A stretch of DNA of 64,000 nucleotides from Odobenus rosmarus divergens (GCF_000321225.1 NW_004450267.1:4706802-4770801); one strand, 5' to 3'; counted from the stretch's first letter, positions 36,601-43,729 are shown. Numbers and translations: made by a program. The notes: a model not told the origin generated them from the letters alone.

Positions 36601-39201
36601 CTGGCCAGACATGGCCACCTCTCCCGGGTCAAGGATTTGGGGACCCAGGAGGAAAGCAGCCTCTCTTCCTCTGTCCCTCTGCCCCCTCCCCTTAGGCCAT
36701 AATTCTGAGCCTTGGGCTGCTGAGCTAAGGTCAGAGGACTATGAGCTGCTGTGTCCCAATGGGGCCCGGGCCGAGGTGTCCCAGTTCGCAGCCTGCAATC
36801 TGGCACAGATGCCATCCCACGCCGTCATGGTCCGGCCGGACACCAACATCTTCACCGTGTATGGACTGCTGGACAAGGCCCAGGTGAGCCAGGGCAGGGG
36901 CTTCGGCACTGGGGGGTGGGCAACGAGGTGAGCCAGGGCCCTGGGTGCCTCAGTCTACCTGGAGCAAACTGAGGAAGGCTGGGGGAACGTTCTGAGATTT
37001 TCACTTAGACCATTCCTCCAACTATCCCTTCTGTGTCCTGCATTATTAATGTTTCCTTCTCAGCCGGACCGTTCTCACCAACACAGAAACCTGCTGTTGT
37101 TTCTATCATCTTTAAAAAACAGATGAGCCCCCTCTTGATTCCATATCCAATTTTAGCCCTAATCCACCCCTCTTAGAGTAAAACTCCTTCAAAGAGTCAT
37201 CTCTACTCACGTCACCAATTCCTCTCCTTCTGGTCTCTCCACTCTAGACAGGCTCCCACCAGGGCCCTGAACAAGATCACAGTGGCCCGTGGTGCTCAGT
37301 CCAGTGGCCGTTTCTCAGCCCACATGTCCCTGACCCTTTAGCAGCACTGGCCACAGCTCCCGCCTGCTGGAGGAGCTTCTCCCCTTGGCTCCCGGGTCCA
37401 CACCTGCCTGGCTCTCCTCCTCATTTCTCCTGGCTTGTATCCACGGACTGCCCCAGGGCTCCATTCTAAACCCTCTTCACCTGCACCTACACGCCTATTG
37501 ATCCCCCAGCCCCATGTCATTAACAGCCACCTATATATTGACAGCTTCCAAACTCATCATCAGCCCTGCCTTCATCCCACCCTTCCATCTTGAACAACAT
37601 TTCAACTAGGATTTCTTTTTTTTTTTTTTAAGATTTTATTTATTGGAGAGAGAGAATGAGAGAGAAAGAGAGCATGAGATGGGGGAGAGTCAAAGGGAGA
37701 AGCAAGACTCCCTGCTATGCAGGGAGCCCGATGCGGGACTCGATCCTGGGACTCGATCCCGGGACTCCAGGATCATGACCTGAGCCGAAGGCAGTCGCTT
37801 AACCAACTGAGCCACCCAGGCGCCCTCAGCTAGGATTTCTAACAGGCTCCTCGGCCCGAACAAGCCCGTAGCTGGCCTACCCTGCTTCCCTCAGACCACC
37901 CCCTACTGCTGTGAATGGCAACCGCAGACTTCCCATTTCCTCGGGAGTCATCTTGAACTCCTGTCTTTCTCTCGCGTTCTACAGCTAGCCCCTCCACAAA
38001 TCCCATTGGCTGTACTTTCCATATACATCTAGAAGGAACCCAGACTGTCTGTCAACAGGGCCCTCGGTTCCCAACCACCCCCCACCCCCCCATCTCCCTT
38101 CCTCTCTCCCATCTCCCCTTCTCCCCTCAAAAGTGACATGGGGAAGAACCCTGTGGCAAGGCGGCATTTTCCTGGAGAGAAGGCTGACCTGTCCTCGGGT
38201 CCTCAGATCCTCGGATCCTTGGATCCTTGAGCATCTGTGAGCCCCCCAAAAGACTGGTGGCCACTTTGATCCTTCTTACTGTGGTAGCTGTCATCACAGC
38301 TTTACTCCAAATCCCCTTTGACGACAGCTCGATGAGTTGTTGGGCTTATGATGTCAAGTCGGCCTGGGTGCCCTGGAAGTCCTTGCTCTTTGGTTCGCTG
38401 TATAAAAGCCACGAATAGCAAGCAGCAGCTGAGTGGCGGTGGGTGCTTTCAGGACCTGTTTGGAGATGACTACAATAAGAATGGCTTCAAAATGTTCGAC
38501 TCCTCCAACTATCATGGCCAAGACCTGCTTTTCAAGGATGCCACGATCAGGGCGGTGCCTGTCGGGGAGAAAACCACGTACCGGGCCTGGCTGGGCCCCG
38601 ACTACGTGGCGGCTCTAGAAGGGATGCTGTCTCAGCAGTGCTCGGGCGCAGGTAGGGCCTGCTGGGCGGGCAGGGTCACCCCTCACAGAGGAAGCGCAGG
38701 GGTCCTGCCACGTCTCCCCCCAACCCCCGCCCGGCATCCCTCCCAGCCTTGCACCCCCAATCCTCCAGCGAGCTGAGGGATGCTCTGGGTGGTTACAGAC
38801 CATCAGGGTGAGGTGGCGGGTGGGAGGGTGGTCCCAACGGGAAGGCTGCAGAGCTGGCTGTGTAACCCAGACAGACCTGGGTAAAGGACGCGAACGCTGC
38901 CCGTAACAGTAACGGCCCCGAGGGGCGTGAGGCAGCTGCATACATAGACGTGAAGGCTCATTTTGAAAGGAATGAATATGGAAAGAAACGCGGGGAAAGA
39001 TGAGTTGTAATGGGGCAGAAAGAGGGAGCCTGGGGGAGTCGAGGGCACAGGACCCCCCCGCCCCCAGGCCCGCCGGTGCAGGCGGCCGCTCGGGCGCCCT
39101 GACGGCCTGTGTCCGCTCCCTCAGCGGCCCCCGGGCTGTCCCCGCTGCTGCCGGCGCTCCTGCTGGGCCTCCCGGCCGGCCTCCTCCAGCCCGCCCTCTG
39201 A
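15614..39201 (+). CDS. MELTF: Melanotransferrin (MELTF / MFI2 / p97), complete, 16 coding exons
   Basis: The joined exons (15614-15662, 17423-17577, 18743-18842, 21045-21227, 23257-23413, 24278-24345, 28135-28322, 29081-29261, 29992-30143, 32701-32797, 33677-33871, 34845-35001, 35091-35158, 36696-36883, 38453-38651, 39125-39201) give 2214 nt, or 737 residues plus stop; I recall human as 738. MELTF is a GPI-anchored cell-surface transferrin homologue that binds iron mainly through its N-lobe and is linked to plasminogen activation and melanoma. Residues 1-19 are the signal peptide, about 22-360 the N-lobe, about 361-708 the C-lobe, and 709-737 the GPI signal. N-lobe iron ligands D78, Tyr in the 107-108 YY pair, Y210 and H279 are present. 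The C-lobe keeps Y451, Y556 and H625 but has K421 in place of Asp. All introns are GT-AG with consistent phases. The start is the first ATG, in a GCC-ATG context. Confidence 0.97.
16690..16835 (-). mobile_element. MIR-like fragment in MELTF intron 1
   Basis: TCATCTGTGCTCTCAGATGAC and AAGCTCAGAGAGGTCAAATAAGTTGCCTGAAG resemble the MIR core. It is diverged and partial. Confidence 0.5.
17423..17577 (+). CDS. MELTF: MELTF exon 2 (N-lobe start)
   Basis: 155 nt encoding residues 17-68, with the mature N-terminus near [10 protein letters not shown] and the first N-lobe cysteines. The human sequon at residue 38 is absent because the stretch reads KCSDMS. The acceptor is CCCCCAG and the donor GCG|GTGAGC, phase 0. 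Intron 2 (17578-18742) includes an AT-rich block with a long poly(T). Confidence 0.95.
18180..18560. other. AT-rich block with long poly(T) in MELTF intron 2
   Basis: A sharply AT-rich island in a GC-rich intron, with a T run at about 18425-18448. The poly(T) could be the tail of a minus-strand retroposed insertion, but I cannot name its source. The antisense open frame across it contains a homopolymer of Lys and is not credible as a gene. Confidence 0.4.
18743..18842 (+). CDS. MELTF: MELTF exon 3 (N-lobe, iron-ligand Asp78)
   Basis: 100 nt encoding residues 69-101. It contains [20 protein letters not shown], in which the Asp is the N-lobe iron ligand D78. The acceptor is a tandem CAGCAG (NAGNAG). 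I chose the distal AG because it matches the human length; the proximal AG would insert one Gln. The donor is AAG|GTCAGA. Intron 3 (18843-21044) contains MIR, L2 and a C/T-rich low-complexity tract. Confidence 0.93.
19255..19390 (+). mobile_element. MIR fragment
   Basis: CCAGTTCTACCCCTTCCTGTG, CTGTGACCTTGAACAACC and CTGTAAAATGGGGAGAG match the MIR sense core. Confidence 0.7.
19490..19735 (+). mobile_element. L2 LINE 3' end
   Basis: AGTGAGTCCCTTGAGGGGGGCCTGG, AGCACAGGGCCTCACTTGGC and TTGGTGAACTGATGA follow the L2 3' UTR pattern. Confidence 0.65.
19825..20110 (+). mobile_element. Old dispersed repeat, family not assigned
   Basis: ACTGATTGAGCACCTGCTGCATGCC, TTTCTGCCCTCGGAGAGCAGGAG and TGACCTTTAAGCTGAACCCTGAC are familiar ancient mammalian-repeat phrases. 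I cannot place the family securely. Confidence 0.4.
20479..20525. repeat. (TC)n and C-rich low-complexity tract
   Basis: CTCTCTCTCTC followed by C runs separated by T, in MELTF intron 3. The long antisense frame here is a low-complexity artefact. Confidence 0.8.
21045..21227 (+). CDS. MELTF: MELTF exon 4 (N-lobe anion site)
   Basis: 183 nt, residues 102-162. It carries the YY pair 107-108 (iron-ligand Tyr), then [17 protein letters not shown], in which T132 and R136 occupy the transferrin carbonate-binding positions. N135-R-T is an N-glycosylation sequon. The acceptor is TCCTAG and the donor AAGG|GTAAGG. Confidence 0.96.
22140..22350 (+). mobile_element. MIR fragment in MELTF intron 4
   Basis: TTTCAGCCCTGGCTCAGCATG, TTGAACTTCAGTTCCCCATCTGC and AAATAGGACGAGG follow the MIR sense core, ending near CAGTGCCTGACACAGG. 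Confidence 0.65.
23257..23413 (+). CDS. MELTF: MELTF exon 5 (N-lobe, iron-ligand Tyr210)
   Basis: 157 nt, residues 163-214 plus two bases of 215. It is cysteine-rich (CRLCRGD, GVCDKSP) and ends [10 protein letters not shown], in which Y210 is an iron ligand. The acceptor is CTGCAGCAG, a second NAGNAG; the proximal AG is used to keep A163. The donor is CCG|GTGAGA. Confidence 0.95.
24278..24345 (+). CDS. MELTF: MELTF exon 6
   Basis: 68 nt, residues 215-237, encoding the conserved transferrin stretch [19 protein letters not shown]. Its length equals its C-lobe counterpart, exon 13. Intron 6 (24346-28134) is the largest and repeat-richest, with six CAN SINEs and old L1 sequence. Confidence 0.96.
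24640..24735 (-). mobile_element. Old L1M-type fragment, left of SINE
   Basis: ATCCATTATATCATTGTCATTTACC and AACTGAGCTTCAGAAAAGTTGC resemble reversed L1 3' UTR. The element continues at 24926. Confidence 0.5.
24736..24925 (-). mobile_element. CAN SINE, minus strand
   Basis: T-rich start, GGAGAGAGAGTTGAGGGG body and ACTGAGCCACCCAGGCGCCCC end. It sits in the L1M fragment of intron 6. Confidence 0.9.
24926..25560 (-). mobile_element. Old L1M-type fragment in MELTF intron 6
   Basis: ATTAGCCTGCATCACACCC, TGTGTATCTCCTAAAAACAAGG, AATTTACATGCAGCAAAATGC and TTGTATAACCACCGCCATCAC match reversed L1 3' sequence. The small open frames here are LINE-derived. Confidence 0.65.
25864..26054 (-). mobile_element. 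CAN SINE, minus strand
   Basis: TTTATTTATTTTAAGAGAGGG start and CTGAGCCACCTGGCTGCCCC end. A perfect target duplication TAAAATTGGCT lies at 25853-25863 and 26055-26065. Confidence 0.9.
26086..26314 (+). mobile_element. CAN SINE, plus strand, (TTAA)n tail
   Basis: GGGATGCCTGGGTGGCTTAGT head and ATTAATTAATTAATTAAAT tail. A perfect 15-bp duplication AAAATGTTGATGGTA occurs at 26071-26085 and 26315-26329. Confidence 0.95.
26965..27082 (+). mobile_element. Short CAN SINE, first of a tandem trio
   Basis: GGCTCCTGGCTGGCTCAGTCGG head and GTGTAGAGATTACTTAAAT end identify the short subfamily. The next SINE was inserted at its A-rich tail. Confidence 0.8.
27088..27288 (+). mobile_element. CAN SINE, second of a tandem trio
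   Basis: GGGACATCTGGGTAGCTCAGTC head, full (TC)n module and A-tail. It is flanked by AAGTAGTGGG and AAGTAGTAGG. Confidence 0.9.
27299..27499 (+). mobile_element. CAN SINE, third of a tandem trio
   Basis: GGCGCCTGGGTGGCTCAGTTG head with a consensus-like arctoid body (GCCTTCGGCTCAGGTCATGA). It is flanked by AGTAGTAGGAT copies, and appears the least diverged of the three. Confidence 0.92.
28135..28322 (+). CDS. MELTF: MELTF exon 7 (N-lobe, iron-ligand His279)
   Basis: 188 nt, residues 238-300, containing [14 protein letters not shown] with H279 as the fourth N-lobe iron ligand. It ends in phase 0 at GAAGGCCAG|GTAAGT. Reading through the donor would stay open to a stop at 28529, adding 68 residues. 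Confidence 0.96.
29081..29261 (+). CDS. MELTF: MELTF exon 8 (end of N-lobe)
   Basis: 181 nt, residues 301-360. It contains [18 protein letters not shown] and [13 protein letters not shown]. The latter replaces the human HEYLH (a proposed HExxH zinc motif) with REYLH, R346. The donor is AACC|GTAAGT. Intron 8 has a MIR-like fragment at its 3' part. Confidence 0.96.
29770..29912 (-). mobile_element. MIR fragment in MELTF intron 8
   Basis: GAAACAGGATCAGAGGGTTAAATAACTT and AAGAGCCAGAATTTCCC match the MIR core in reverse orientation. Confidence 0.6.
29992..30143 (+). CDS. MELTF: MELTF exon 9 (interlobe and C-lobe start)
   Basis: 152 nt, residues 361-411, encoding [20 protein letters not shown] and ending MEWIQ. 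This is the C-lobe counterpart of exon 2. Intron 9 (30144-32700) holds two adjacent minus-strand CAN SINEs and a MIR fragment. Confidence 0.96.
30729..30947 (-). mobile_element. CAN SINE, minus strand
   Basis: A T-rich start, GACAGAGAGAGACACAGCGAG and ACTGAGCCACCCAGGCGCCCC. It is adjacent to another SINE in the same orientation. Confidence 0.93.
30957..31151 (-). mobile_element. CAN SINE, minus strand
   Basis: TTAAGACTTTATTTATTTATT start and CACCCAGGCGCCCC end. It is more diverged than its neighbour at 30729 and lacks the CACAGCGAGAGAG module. Confidence 0.9.
31370..31505 (-). mobile_element. MIR fragment in MELTF intron 9
   Basis: CACTTAATCTTCACGGCAGCACTCTGGGGTGG and CACAGTCACCCAGCTCAG resemble the MIR 3' half in reverse orientation. 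Confidence 0.55.
32701..32797 (+). CDS. MELTF: MELTF exon 10 (C-lobe, iron-ligand Asp replaced by Lys)
   Basis: 97 nt, residues 412-443. [20 protein letters not shown] aligns with the N-lobe segment in exon 3. The iron-ligand Asp position is K421 here and Ser in human, consistent with a C-lobe that does not bind iron. The acceptor is CCTTCAG and the donor CCC|GTGAGT. Confidence 0.96.
32985..33170. mobile_element. hAT-type DNA transposon fossil (MER1 group)
   Basis: GGGCAAACTTTCTGTAAAAGGTCAGAGAGTAAACACTTTAGGCTTTGCAGACCAC and ACAAAAACAGGC-like end (quoted in part) follow a familiar small hAT element. The family name is not certain. Confidence 0.6.
33677..33871 (+). CDS. MELTF: MELTF exon 11 (C-lobe anion-site region)
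   Basis: 195 nt, residues 444-508. Y451 is retained. The carbonate-binding Thr/Arg positions read Ser and Ser in [13 protein letters not shown], so the anion pocket is altered. N460-S-S is a sequon absent from human, which has Asp there. The donor is ACAG|GTACCA. Confidence 0.96.
34845..35001 (+). CDS. MELTF: MELTF exon 12 (C-lobe, Tyr556)
   Basis: 157 nt, residues 509-560 plus two bases of 561. It begins [15 protein letters not shown]; the human sequon at 515 is lost because residue 515 is Ser. It ends [10 protein letters not shown] with Y556 retained. Length and phase equal exon 5. Confidence 0.96.
35091..35158 (+). CDS. MELTF: MELTF exon 13
   Basis: 68 nt, residues 561-583, encoding [20 protein letters not shown]. 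It follows a very short 89-nt intron. It is the exact-length partner of exon 6. Confidence 0.96.
36155..36315. mobile_element. MER5-like hAT fossil in MELTF intron 13
   Basis: AGTGTTTCTCAGGAAGCCC, GTTTAAAACACAGATTCCTGG and GCCCCACCCTAGCC match a MER5-type element. Confidence 0.55.
36405..36520 (+). mobile_element. MIR fragment
   Basis: AGTCTCAGTTTTTCCCCCTGTGAAATGGGGGTGATCATACTCA (partly quoted) is the MIR 3' half. Confidence 0.6.
36696..36883 (+). CDS. MELTF: MELTF exon 14 (C-lobe, His625)
   Basis: 188 nt, residues 584-646. It contains [19 protein letters not shown] and [12 protein letters not shown] with H625 retained. Length and phase match exon 7. Intron 13 contains MER5 and MIR fossils; intron 14 contains an L2 interrupted by a CAN SINE. 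Confidence 0.96.
37015..37615 (+). mobile_element. L2 LINE internal region, left part
   Basis: GGACTGCCCCAGGGCTCCATTC, TAACAGCCACCTATATATTGACAG and TCCAAACTCATCATCAGCCC match the reverse-transcriptase region of L2 (GVPQGSVLGP and YADDS areas). All frames are broken. Confidence 0.65.
37616..37826 (-). mobile_element. CAN SINE, minus strand, inside L2
   Basis: A T-rich start and ACTGAGCCACCCAGGCGCCCT end. The body has an internal repeat of ACTCGATCCYGGGACTC. The duplication CTAGGATTTCT flanks it. Confidence 0.93.
37827..38060 (+). mobile_element. L2 LINE internal region, right part
   Basis: TCGGGAGTCATCTTGAACTCC and CAAATCCCATTGGCTGTACTTTCC continue the same L2 copy after the SINE. Confidence 0.65.
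38453..38651 (+). CDS. MELTF: MELTF exon 15 (end of C-lobe, GPI attachment site)
   Basis: 199 nt, residues 647-712. It contains [20 protein letters not shown] and ends SQQCSGA. C709 aligns with the annotated human GPI omega residue. The donor is GCAG|GTAGGG. Confidence 0.96.
39125..39201 (+). CDS. MELTF: MELTF exon 16 (GPI signal tail and stop)
   Basis: 77 nt, residues 713-737 and TGA at 39199-39201. The tail is hydrophobic and Leu/Pro-rich ([17 protein letters not shown]), as expected of a GPI-attachment signal that is cleaved off. It is one residue shorter than the human tail. The acceptor is CCCTCAG. Confidence 0.95.
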
Positions 39202-39377
39202 AGCTGCCCCGGGGCAGGCGCGGCCCTCGCTGCCGGTGGAAACCTGCTCGCGAACCTCTGTAAACAGGCTCTTCCCCTCGGCGCGTGGGAGGGGAGAGGA
39301 GGTGTGAGAAACCCCGGAGCTCCTCAGAGCCGCGATTCTGACACCGAGGAGAAGTTGCTGCGGCTGCTTCAAACCGG

Positions 39378-39383
39378 AATAAA
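39378..39383 (+). terminator. MELTF proximal poly(A) signal
   Basis: AATAAA 177 nt after the stop codon (GGAATAAAGCTGAACGTG). Use would give a very short 3' UTR. Confidence 0.55.
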
Positions 39384-40239
39384 GCTGAACGTGAAAGGAA
39401 AGGGCCCCCAGCTCGAGTCGAGTTGGACGTGAGCGGGGCTCCCGCCTGATGCCTGCCTCTGCCTCCCCGGCACCAGCTGTCTCTCAGCTACCTGAGGCGG
39501 CCGCTGGCCGGCCGCCCAGTCACGCCCCCACCCACAGGCTGGCAGCCGCCCCCCCCCCCCGCGGGGCCCCGGATTGGAAAAGGCCCGTTACCAAGGAAAC
39601 AGGCCGAGCCCGGCTTCCCACACAGCCCTGTCTGCGGGAGCCGCGCCTGGCCCTGCCGAGCTACCCAGGGCGCCCGTCCCCTGCGCGGTCCCCCTAATGC
39701 GCAGCCCCGGCCCTAGCCTCCCTCTACCGGCCTCCCTCCTTAGGACGCGGGGTCTGTCCGGGGAGGCACCCACCAGATGAGGCCACAGTCAGGCCTGCCA
39801 AGGAAGTGACGCTGCTGGACACAGACAGCCCTTTGTCCTTGTCTTCCGTGGCTTGGCCTGGCCCAGACCACGGGACGCCTGACTGTGCTGGGCTGGCGAG
39901 GGGAGGGAGGCCGCGGCCCAAGACCACAGGGGTGCAACCCTCAAGGGGTCCTCAGACACAGGAAATGCTCCTCAGTAAGCATCCCCTCTCCTGAGTCTCC
40001 ATCTCGGATTCTCCTCCTCCCCGACCCCCATGTGACCCCCACCATCCTCAGCCACCCTGCACATCTAGCACAGCAGTCGCCCCCAGGCTGAAGGGACTCG
40101 CCGACTTGAGGACTGCCCAGAGAGCTCCAGGCCGGGAGCGGGACGTGGCCCTCTGAGGAGCCACCGGCCGGGGACAGGCCCCGGTGGGGAGGCCCACTGC
40201 CTGGGTGTGAGCAGGTCTCCTCACCCAGGCCTGTACCAG

Positions 40240-40240
<1 letters not shown>

Positions 40241-40280
<40 letters not shown>
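40241..40280 (+). repeat. Poly(G) homopolymer, 40 bases
   Basis: Forty consecutive G residues, preceded by ...CCAGC and followed by CGGGAAGGG. Such length is very unusual in mammalian DNA and may be expanded, collapsed or created by sequencing or assembly. Confidence 0.95.
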
Positions 40281-40945
40281 CGGGAAGGGCCCCTCCTTCA
40301 TCCCCCGTGAGTCAGAGGGTCTTCGCTACTCCCATTTTTGCCACGGTTGTCTGGGGAGCCAGAAAAGCTTCCGGAACTACCAGCTCTGCCTCTGAATTTT
40401 GCTCCCCGAGAAAAGCAAAAAGAGAAGAAACAGGAGCAAGCCACCCTCTCAGCAGACGGGGAGCCGCGTGGGTCTGGAGCTATTTGCGGCTCCATCTGCG
40501 GGGGCCTCGGGGACGCCGATGACAGGCTGGTTCCTGGTGCTTCGCCCCCATCCGTGGGGGCGGATACCTTCCAGCTCCCAGCCGCGAAGGAGGCCCCTGG
40601 CAGCATCCTGGCCACAGTCCTGCCATCCCGAGGAGTCCTAGTCACCATGCTGGGGGCCTACAGCCTGCCCCGAGGGGCCGGAGGGAGCGGCCTCCGCTGC
40701 CAAGCTTTGTACCCTCTTCACTGAGGGGACTGAGTGATTCTCTGACCTGATGATTGTTTGATTTTTTTAAGGGAGATTTGTGCAGGAAGAGTGTGTGTGT
40801 TTGGCTACCCTGGGCTAGGGTGACACCAGTAACTATAAGCCACTGAAAGTGTGACCTGTGTAACTGCTCTGTGATGTTGGATTTTCAGGGGACAGCACGG
40901 GGCCACCTCTGTTCCTGCTAATAAGAGATGTTGGATGGTTTTTTA

Positions 40946-40963
40946 AATAAATCTTTAAATAAA
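40946..40963 (+). terminator. MELTF candidate distal tandem poly(A) signals
   Basis: Two AATAAA hexamers, 40946-40951 and 40958-40963, follow an AT-rich transition at the end of the GC-rich 3' flank. No other gene nearby would claim them. Confidence 0.5.
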
Positions 40964-40999
40964 GCCAAACAACCCCGTACCAAGCTGAGGCTTGGAATC

Positions 41000-42170
41000 T
41001 GACAGAAACTTTTTGCTGCTGATTGATTTGTCTACTTAGGTGGTCAGAGGCTTCCCTGCCCCACACGACTCCCCTGCCCAGAATGGCCGTTTCCACTCAG
41101 AGCCCTGTTCCCTGAGAGCCAGAGTCGGGGACCAGCCCAGGCCTCCAGCCGGTGAGGCCCCCAGCTCCCTACTCCTCTCCGAACCAGCCCCTGGCACATC
41201 TCAGTTGCCTCCATACCTTCTTGGGGATCAGCAGTTCTGGAGACCAGATACAGAGGAGGGGGCAAACTTCTGCACCCACCCCGCCCTGTGTCTCCAAAAT
41301 AAGCAGCCCACACCTTTGCTTTGGCAAGTTGGCTGCGAACTCACTGGAGGAGGGAAGGGGAGGGAAGTCAGACCTCCTACCGTCCTCTGGCCTCTGCTGA
41401 AGGGTGCAGCGGGCCGGTCTTGGTCCACGGGCCCTGCTCTGGCTGGGGCGGTGGAGGTTCCCTGCCTCCCCCCTTCCCCTGCTCCTCCTCTGCTGCCCCA
41501 GGCCCCCCTCCCCCCATCCCTGCAGCCCTCTCACAGAGCTGGGTCTCACTCCCACAGCCCTCAGCCCTGTAACTGGGTGGTCTGCCCTATCCCATGAAGC
41601 TGGGCGGGGACCTGGGCCTCAGAAATAGTCCACATGGTCTCTGCGTCATACGGCTCTCCCAGGGCTGCCGCTCCCAGCTCGAAGCTTTGGGAGAGTTACC
41701 TAGCATCCGAGCCCCATCCCGGCATCTGACACAGGAGCTGGACGGTACACACCTGGTGAGGTGGTTGCGCAGATCGGATTCTACTATATGTAAAACACTC
41801 CGCACCGCCCTTGGCACATCCCAGGTGCAGGAAAGACGGTCAGCATAACTATTGCTATTACTATTACTCCGAGAGCTCGTTTGGGGGGCTTAAGTGTCAA
41901 ATTCCTGGGAGAATCACCTGATTGGCCCAATGTGGGCCAGGTGTCTTCTACTGGACCACTCAGCTCAGGCAAGCGTCAGGGCCATCAGCGGAAACGGACG
42001 ACTGAGGCCCCACAGAAAGAGGAAATGAAATCACTGTGAGCCAGGCAGCATCCGCAGCTGGTAACTACCAGGCCTGCTTTAGGCGATAGCTGGCATTTGT
42101 CGAGCACTCGCTTATTAATATCTACTGTTAGTACCCCCAGACAGGGGCAAGAGGGACCCTGGCCCTGGGT
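41000..42170. other. GC-rich intergenic sequence, no gene seen
   Basis: Unique-looking GC-rich sequence downstream of MELTF. A 185-aa open frame at 41040-41597 is low-complexity, lies in GC-rich DNA and resembles no family; it is not called. No repeats are recognised. Confidence 0.45.
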
Positions 42171-42174
42171 TTTG

Positions 42175-42340
42175 TGCTTTAGAGCAGTGCTTTTTAAACT
42201 TCGATGTGCACGTGAATCTCCTAGGGATCTTGTTAACAGATCGTGATTCAGGACGTGTGGAGTGAGGCTGCAGGTCTAACCAGCACTCAGGTGGGGCCCA
42301 CACAACTGGTCCCGGGACCACATTTTGAGAAACAAGCCTT
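42175..42340. mobile_element. MER5A-like hAT fossil
   Basis: GCAGTGCTTTTTAAACTTCGATGTGCACGTGAATCTCCTAGGGATCTTG and CCGGGACCACATTTTGAG (partly quoted) match MER5A. Confidence 0.75.
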
Positions 42341-43529
42341 CAGAGGCCTCTGCTGAAGCCCTCTTCTGACCACAGTCCACCCACAGTGGGAAGAGTCACA
42401 GGGAAAGGGACTGTGTTCTCCCAAAGCCCATAACCCATCTTTTAGACCATGCTTTTGGAATTCTCATTCCAAAGAGCCTTGAGCCAGCTTCCAGGTTTGG
42501 ACTTCTTCAGGTCCTGCCTCCAAAAGGTGATCAGGAGGGTGCTGTCCACAGGAGGTGTAGAATGAGCTTGATGAAGAGGCTCTGTGCATGAGGTCCTCAA
42601 AGTATGGGATGGAGCCTGGATGGGGAGAGAAGCAGGGAAGCTATGAGATGGAAACCTGTTCTCTCTGCGTCTCCTATTCCAGTCCACCACGTCTTTATAA
42701 AGGTTCATCAGTCAAAGTAGAAGGACAGGACACATTTTCTCTAAGTTTTTTAGCTTGATTTGATACTTCTAAATTTGTAGCCACATGGGAGGTGAGCCTC
42801 CATTGGTACTCTTGTCCTGGGCCCAACAAAGGGTTGGGGTGGGCCAGCCTGCCATGCACAGAACTGTTAGCACTGACAGTCCTGTTCTCAGGGCTCTGGA
42901 AGACAAAAAGAAGTCAGGTTAAGGTCCACTGCCCCTGCCTTTGGTCTCATTTGGAGAGGCCACTGGGCAGGTGTGGTGGAAGCAACGATGGTGACAGGGT
43001 GAGTGACCCCCCTCAACCCCCCGAACACGGACAGGCAAGTCCTCCTGGCCCCCACAGCATATCACAGATGAGACATCACCCCCACCTTCAGACCCCTCTC
43101 CAGGGCTTTCTTTACATGTTTATGATGAGGATGGATTCCTTAGGGCCATGTTCTTGTAAAAAGTGCATGCATTAGGTATAAATGCCATCACTATTTTTTA
43201 AAAGATATTTCAATTTGGAAAAAAAGAATGGATCACTTACCGAGGGTTCAGGAACCTTGCCTTCTAGTTCCACTCTTGCTATTCACAAATACTTTCTCCT
43301 GCCTCAACCTCAGCTCCCAAATCCACACTGGGAACTCTTGGACAGCCCCTCAGTGGTTCCGAGTTCCCACAGCTCTTCTCAGACTCAACGTCTCCATCTT
43401 TGCAGGATTATCGCCTAGTCTGTGCTAAAGTGCAGAGGGGCCAGGAAAGCCCTTATTTTACTTCTGCCTTTCCCAGCTGCCTTTGGGTTGCCACTAACAG
43501 GCCAGAAACTGTTTCACAGCCTGAGAGTC

Positions 43530-43725
43530 ATGATGTGCCCGTGGTTCTCCAGCTTGAGTGCATCAGAATCACCTGGAGGGCTTGTTAAAACACAGAGTGC
43601 TGCCCTCCCCCCCCGCCCCGAGTCCCTGATTCCAAGGGCTGGGAATGTGCATTGCTGGCAAATTCCCAGGTGACGTTGATGCTACTGATCAGACCACCTC
43701 GCTTTGAAGACCACTGTTAAAGACA
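43530..43725. mobile_element. MER5A-like hAT fossil
   Basis: GTGGTTCTCCAGCTTGAGTGC, ATCAGAATCACCTGGAGGGC and AATTCCCAGGTGACGTTGATG are near the MER5A consensus. It is the clearest of the copies in the window. Confidence 0.8.
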
Positions 43726-43729
43726 GCGT

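Larger units (their letters stand above)
39202..40985 (+). other. MELTF: MELTF 3' UTR (short and probable long forms)
   Basis: GC-rich sequence after the stop contains an early AATAAA at 39378 and a distal pair at 40946 and 40958. Use of the distal pair gives a 3' UTR of about 1.77 kb, in keeping with the roughly 4 kb mRNA remembered for human p97. A 40-base G homopolymer lies inside. Open frames here (for example 40338-40724) show no recognisable domain and are taken as non-coding. Confidence 0.6.

Noticed and set aside
38227..38418. 63-aa open frame with a transmembrane-like stretch and a nearby TATAAAA in MELTF intron 14
   Set aside because: The hydrophobic run ([14 protein letters not shown]) and TATA-like string are short enough to be chance. 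It lies just upstream of exon 15, with no matching protein recognised.
40338..40724. 128-aa open frame downstream of the MELTF stop
   Set aside because: It sits in the putative long 3' UTR, has no recognisable domain and is GC-rich. 3' UTR is the simpler explanation.
41040..41597. 185-aa open frame downstream of MELTF
   Set aside because: It is Pro/Ser-rich with no domain, and antisense frames of similar length overlap it, as expected in GC-rich DNA.
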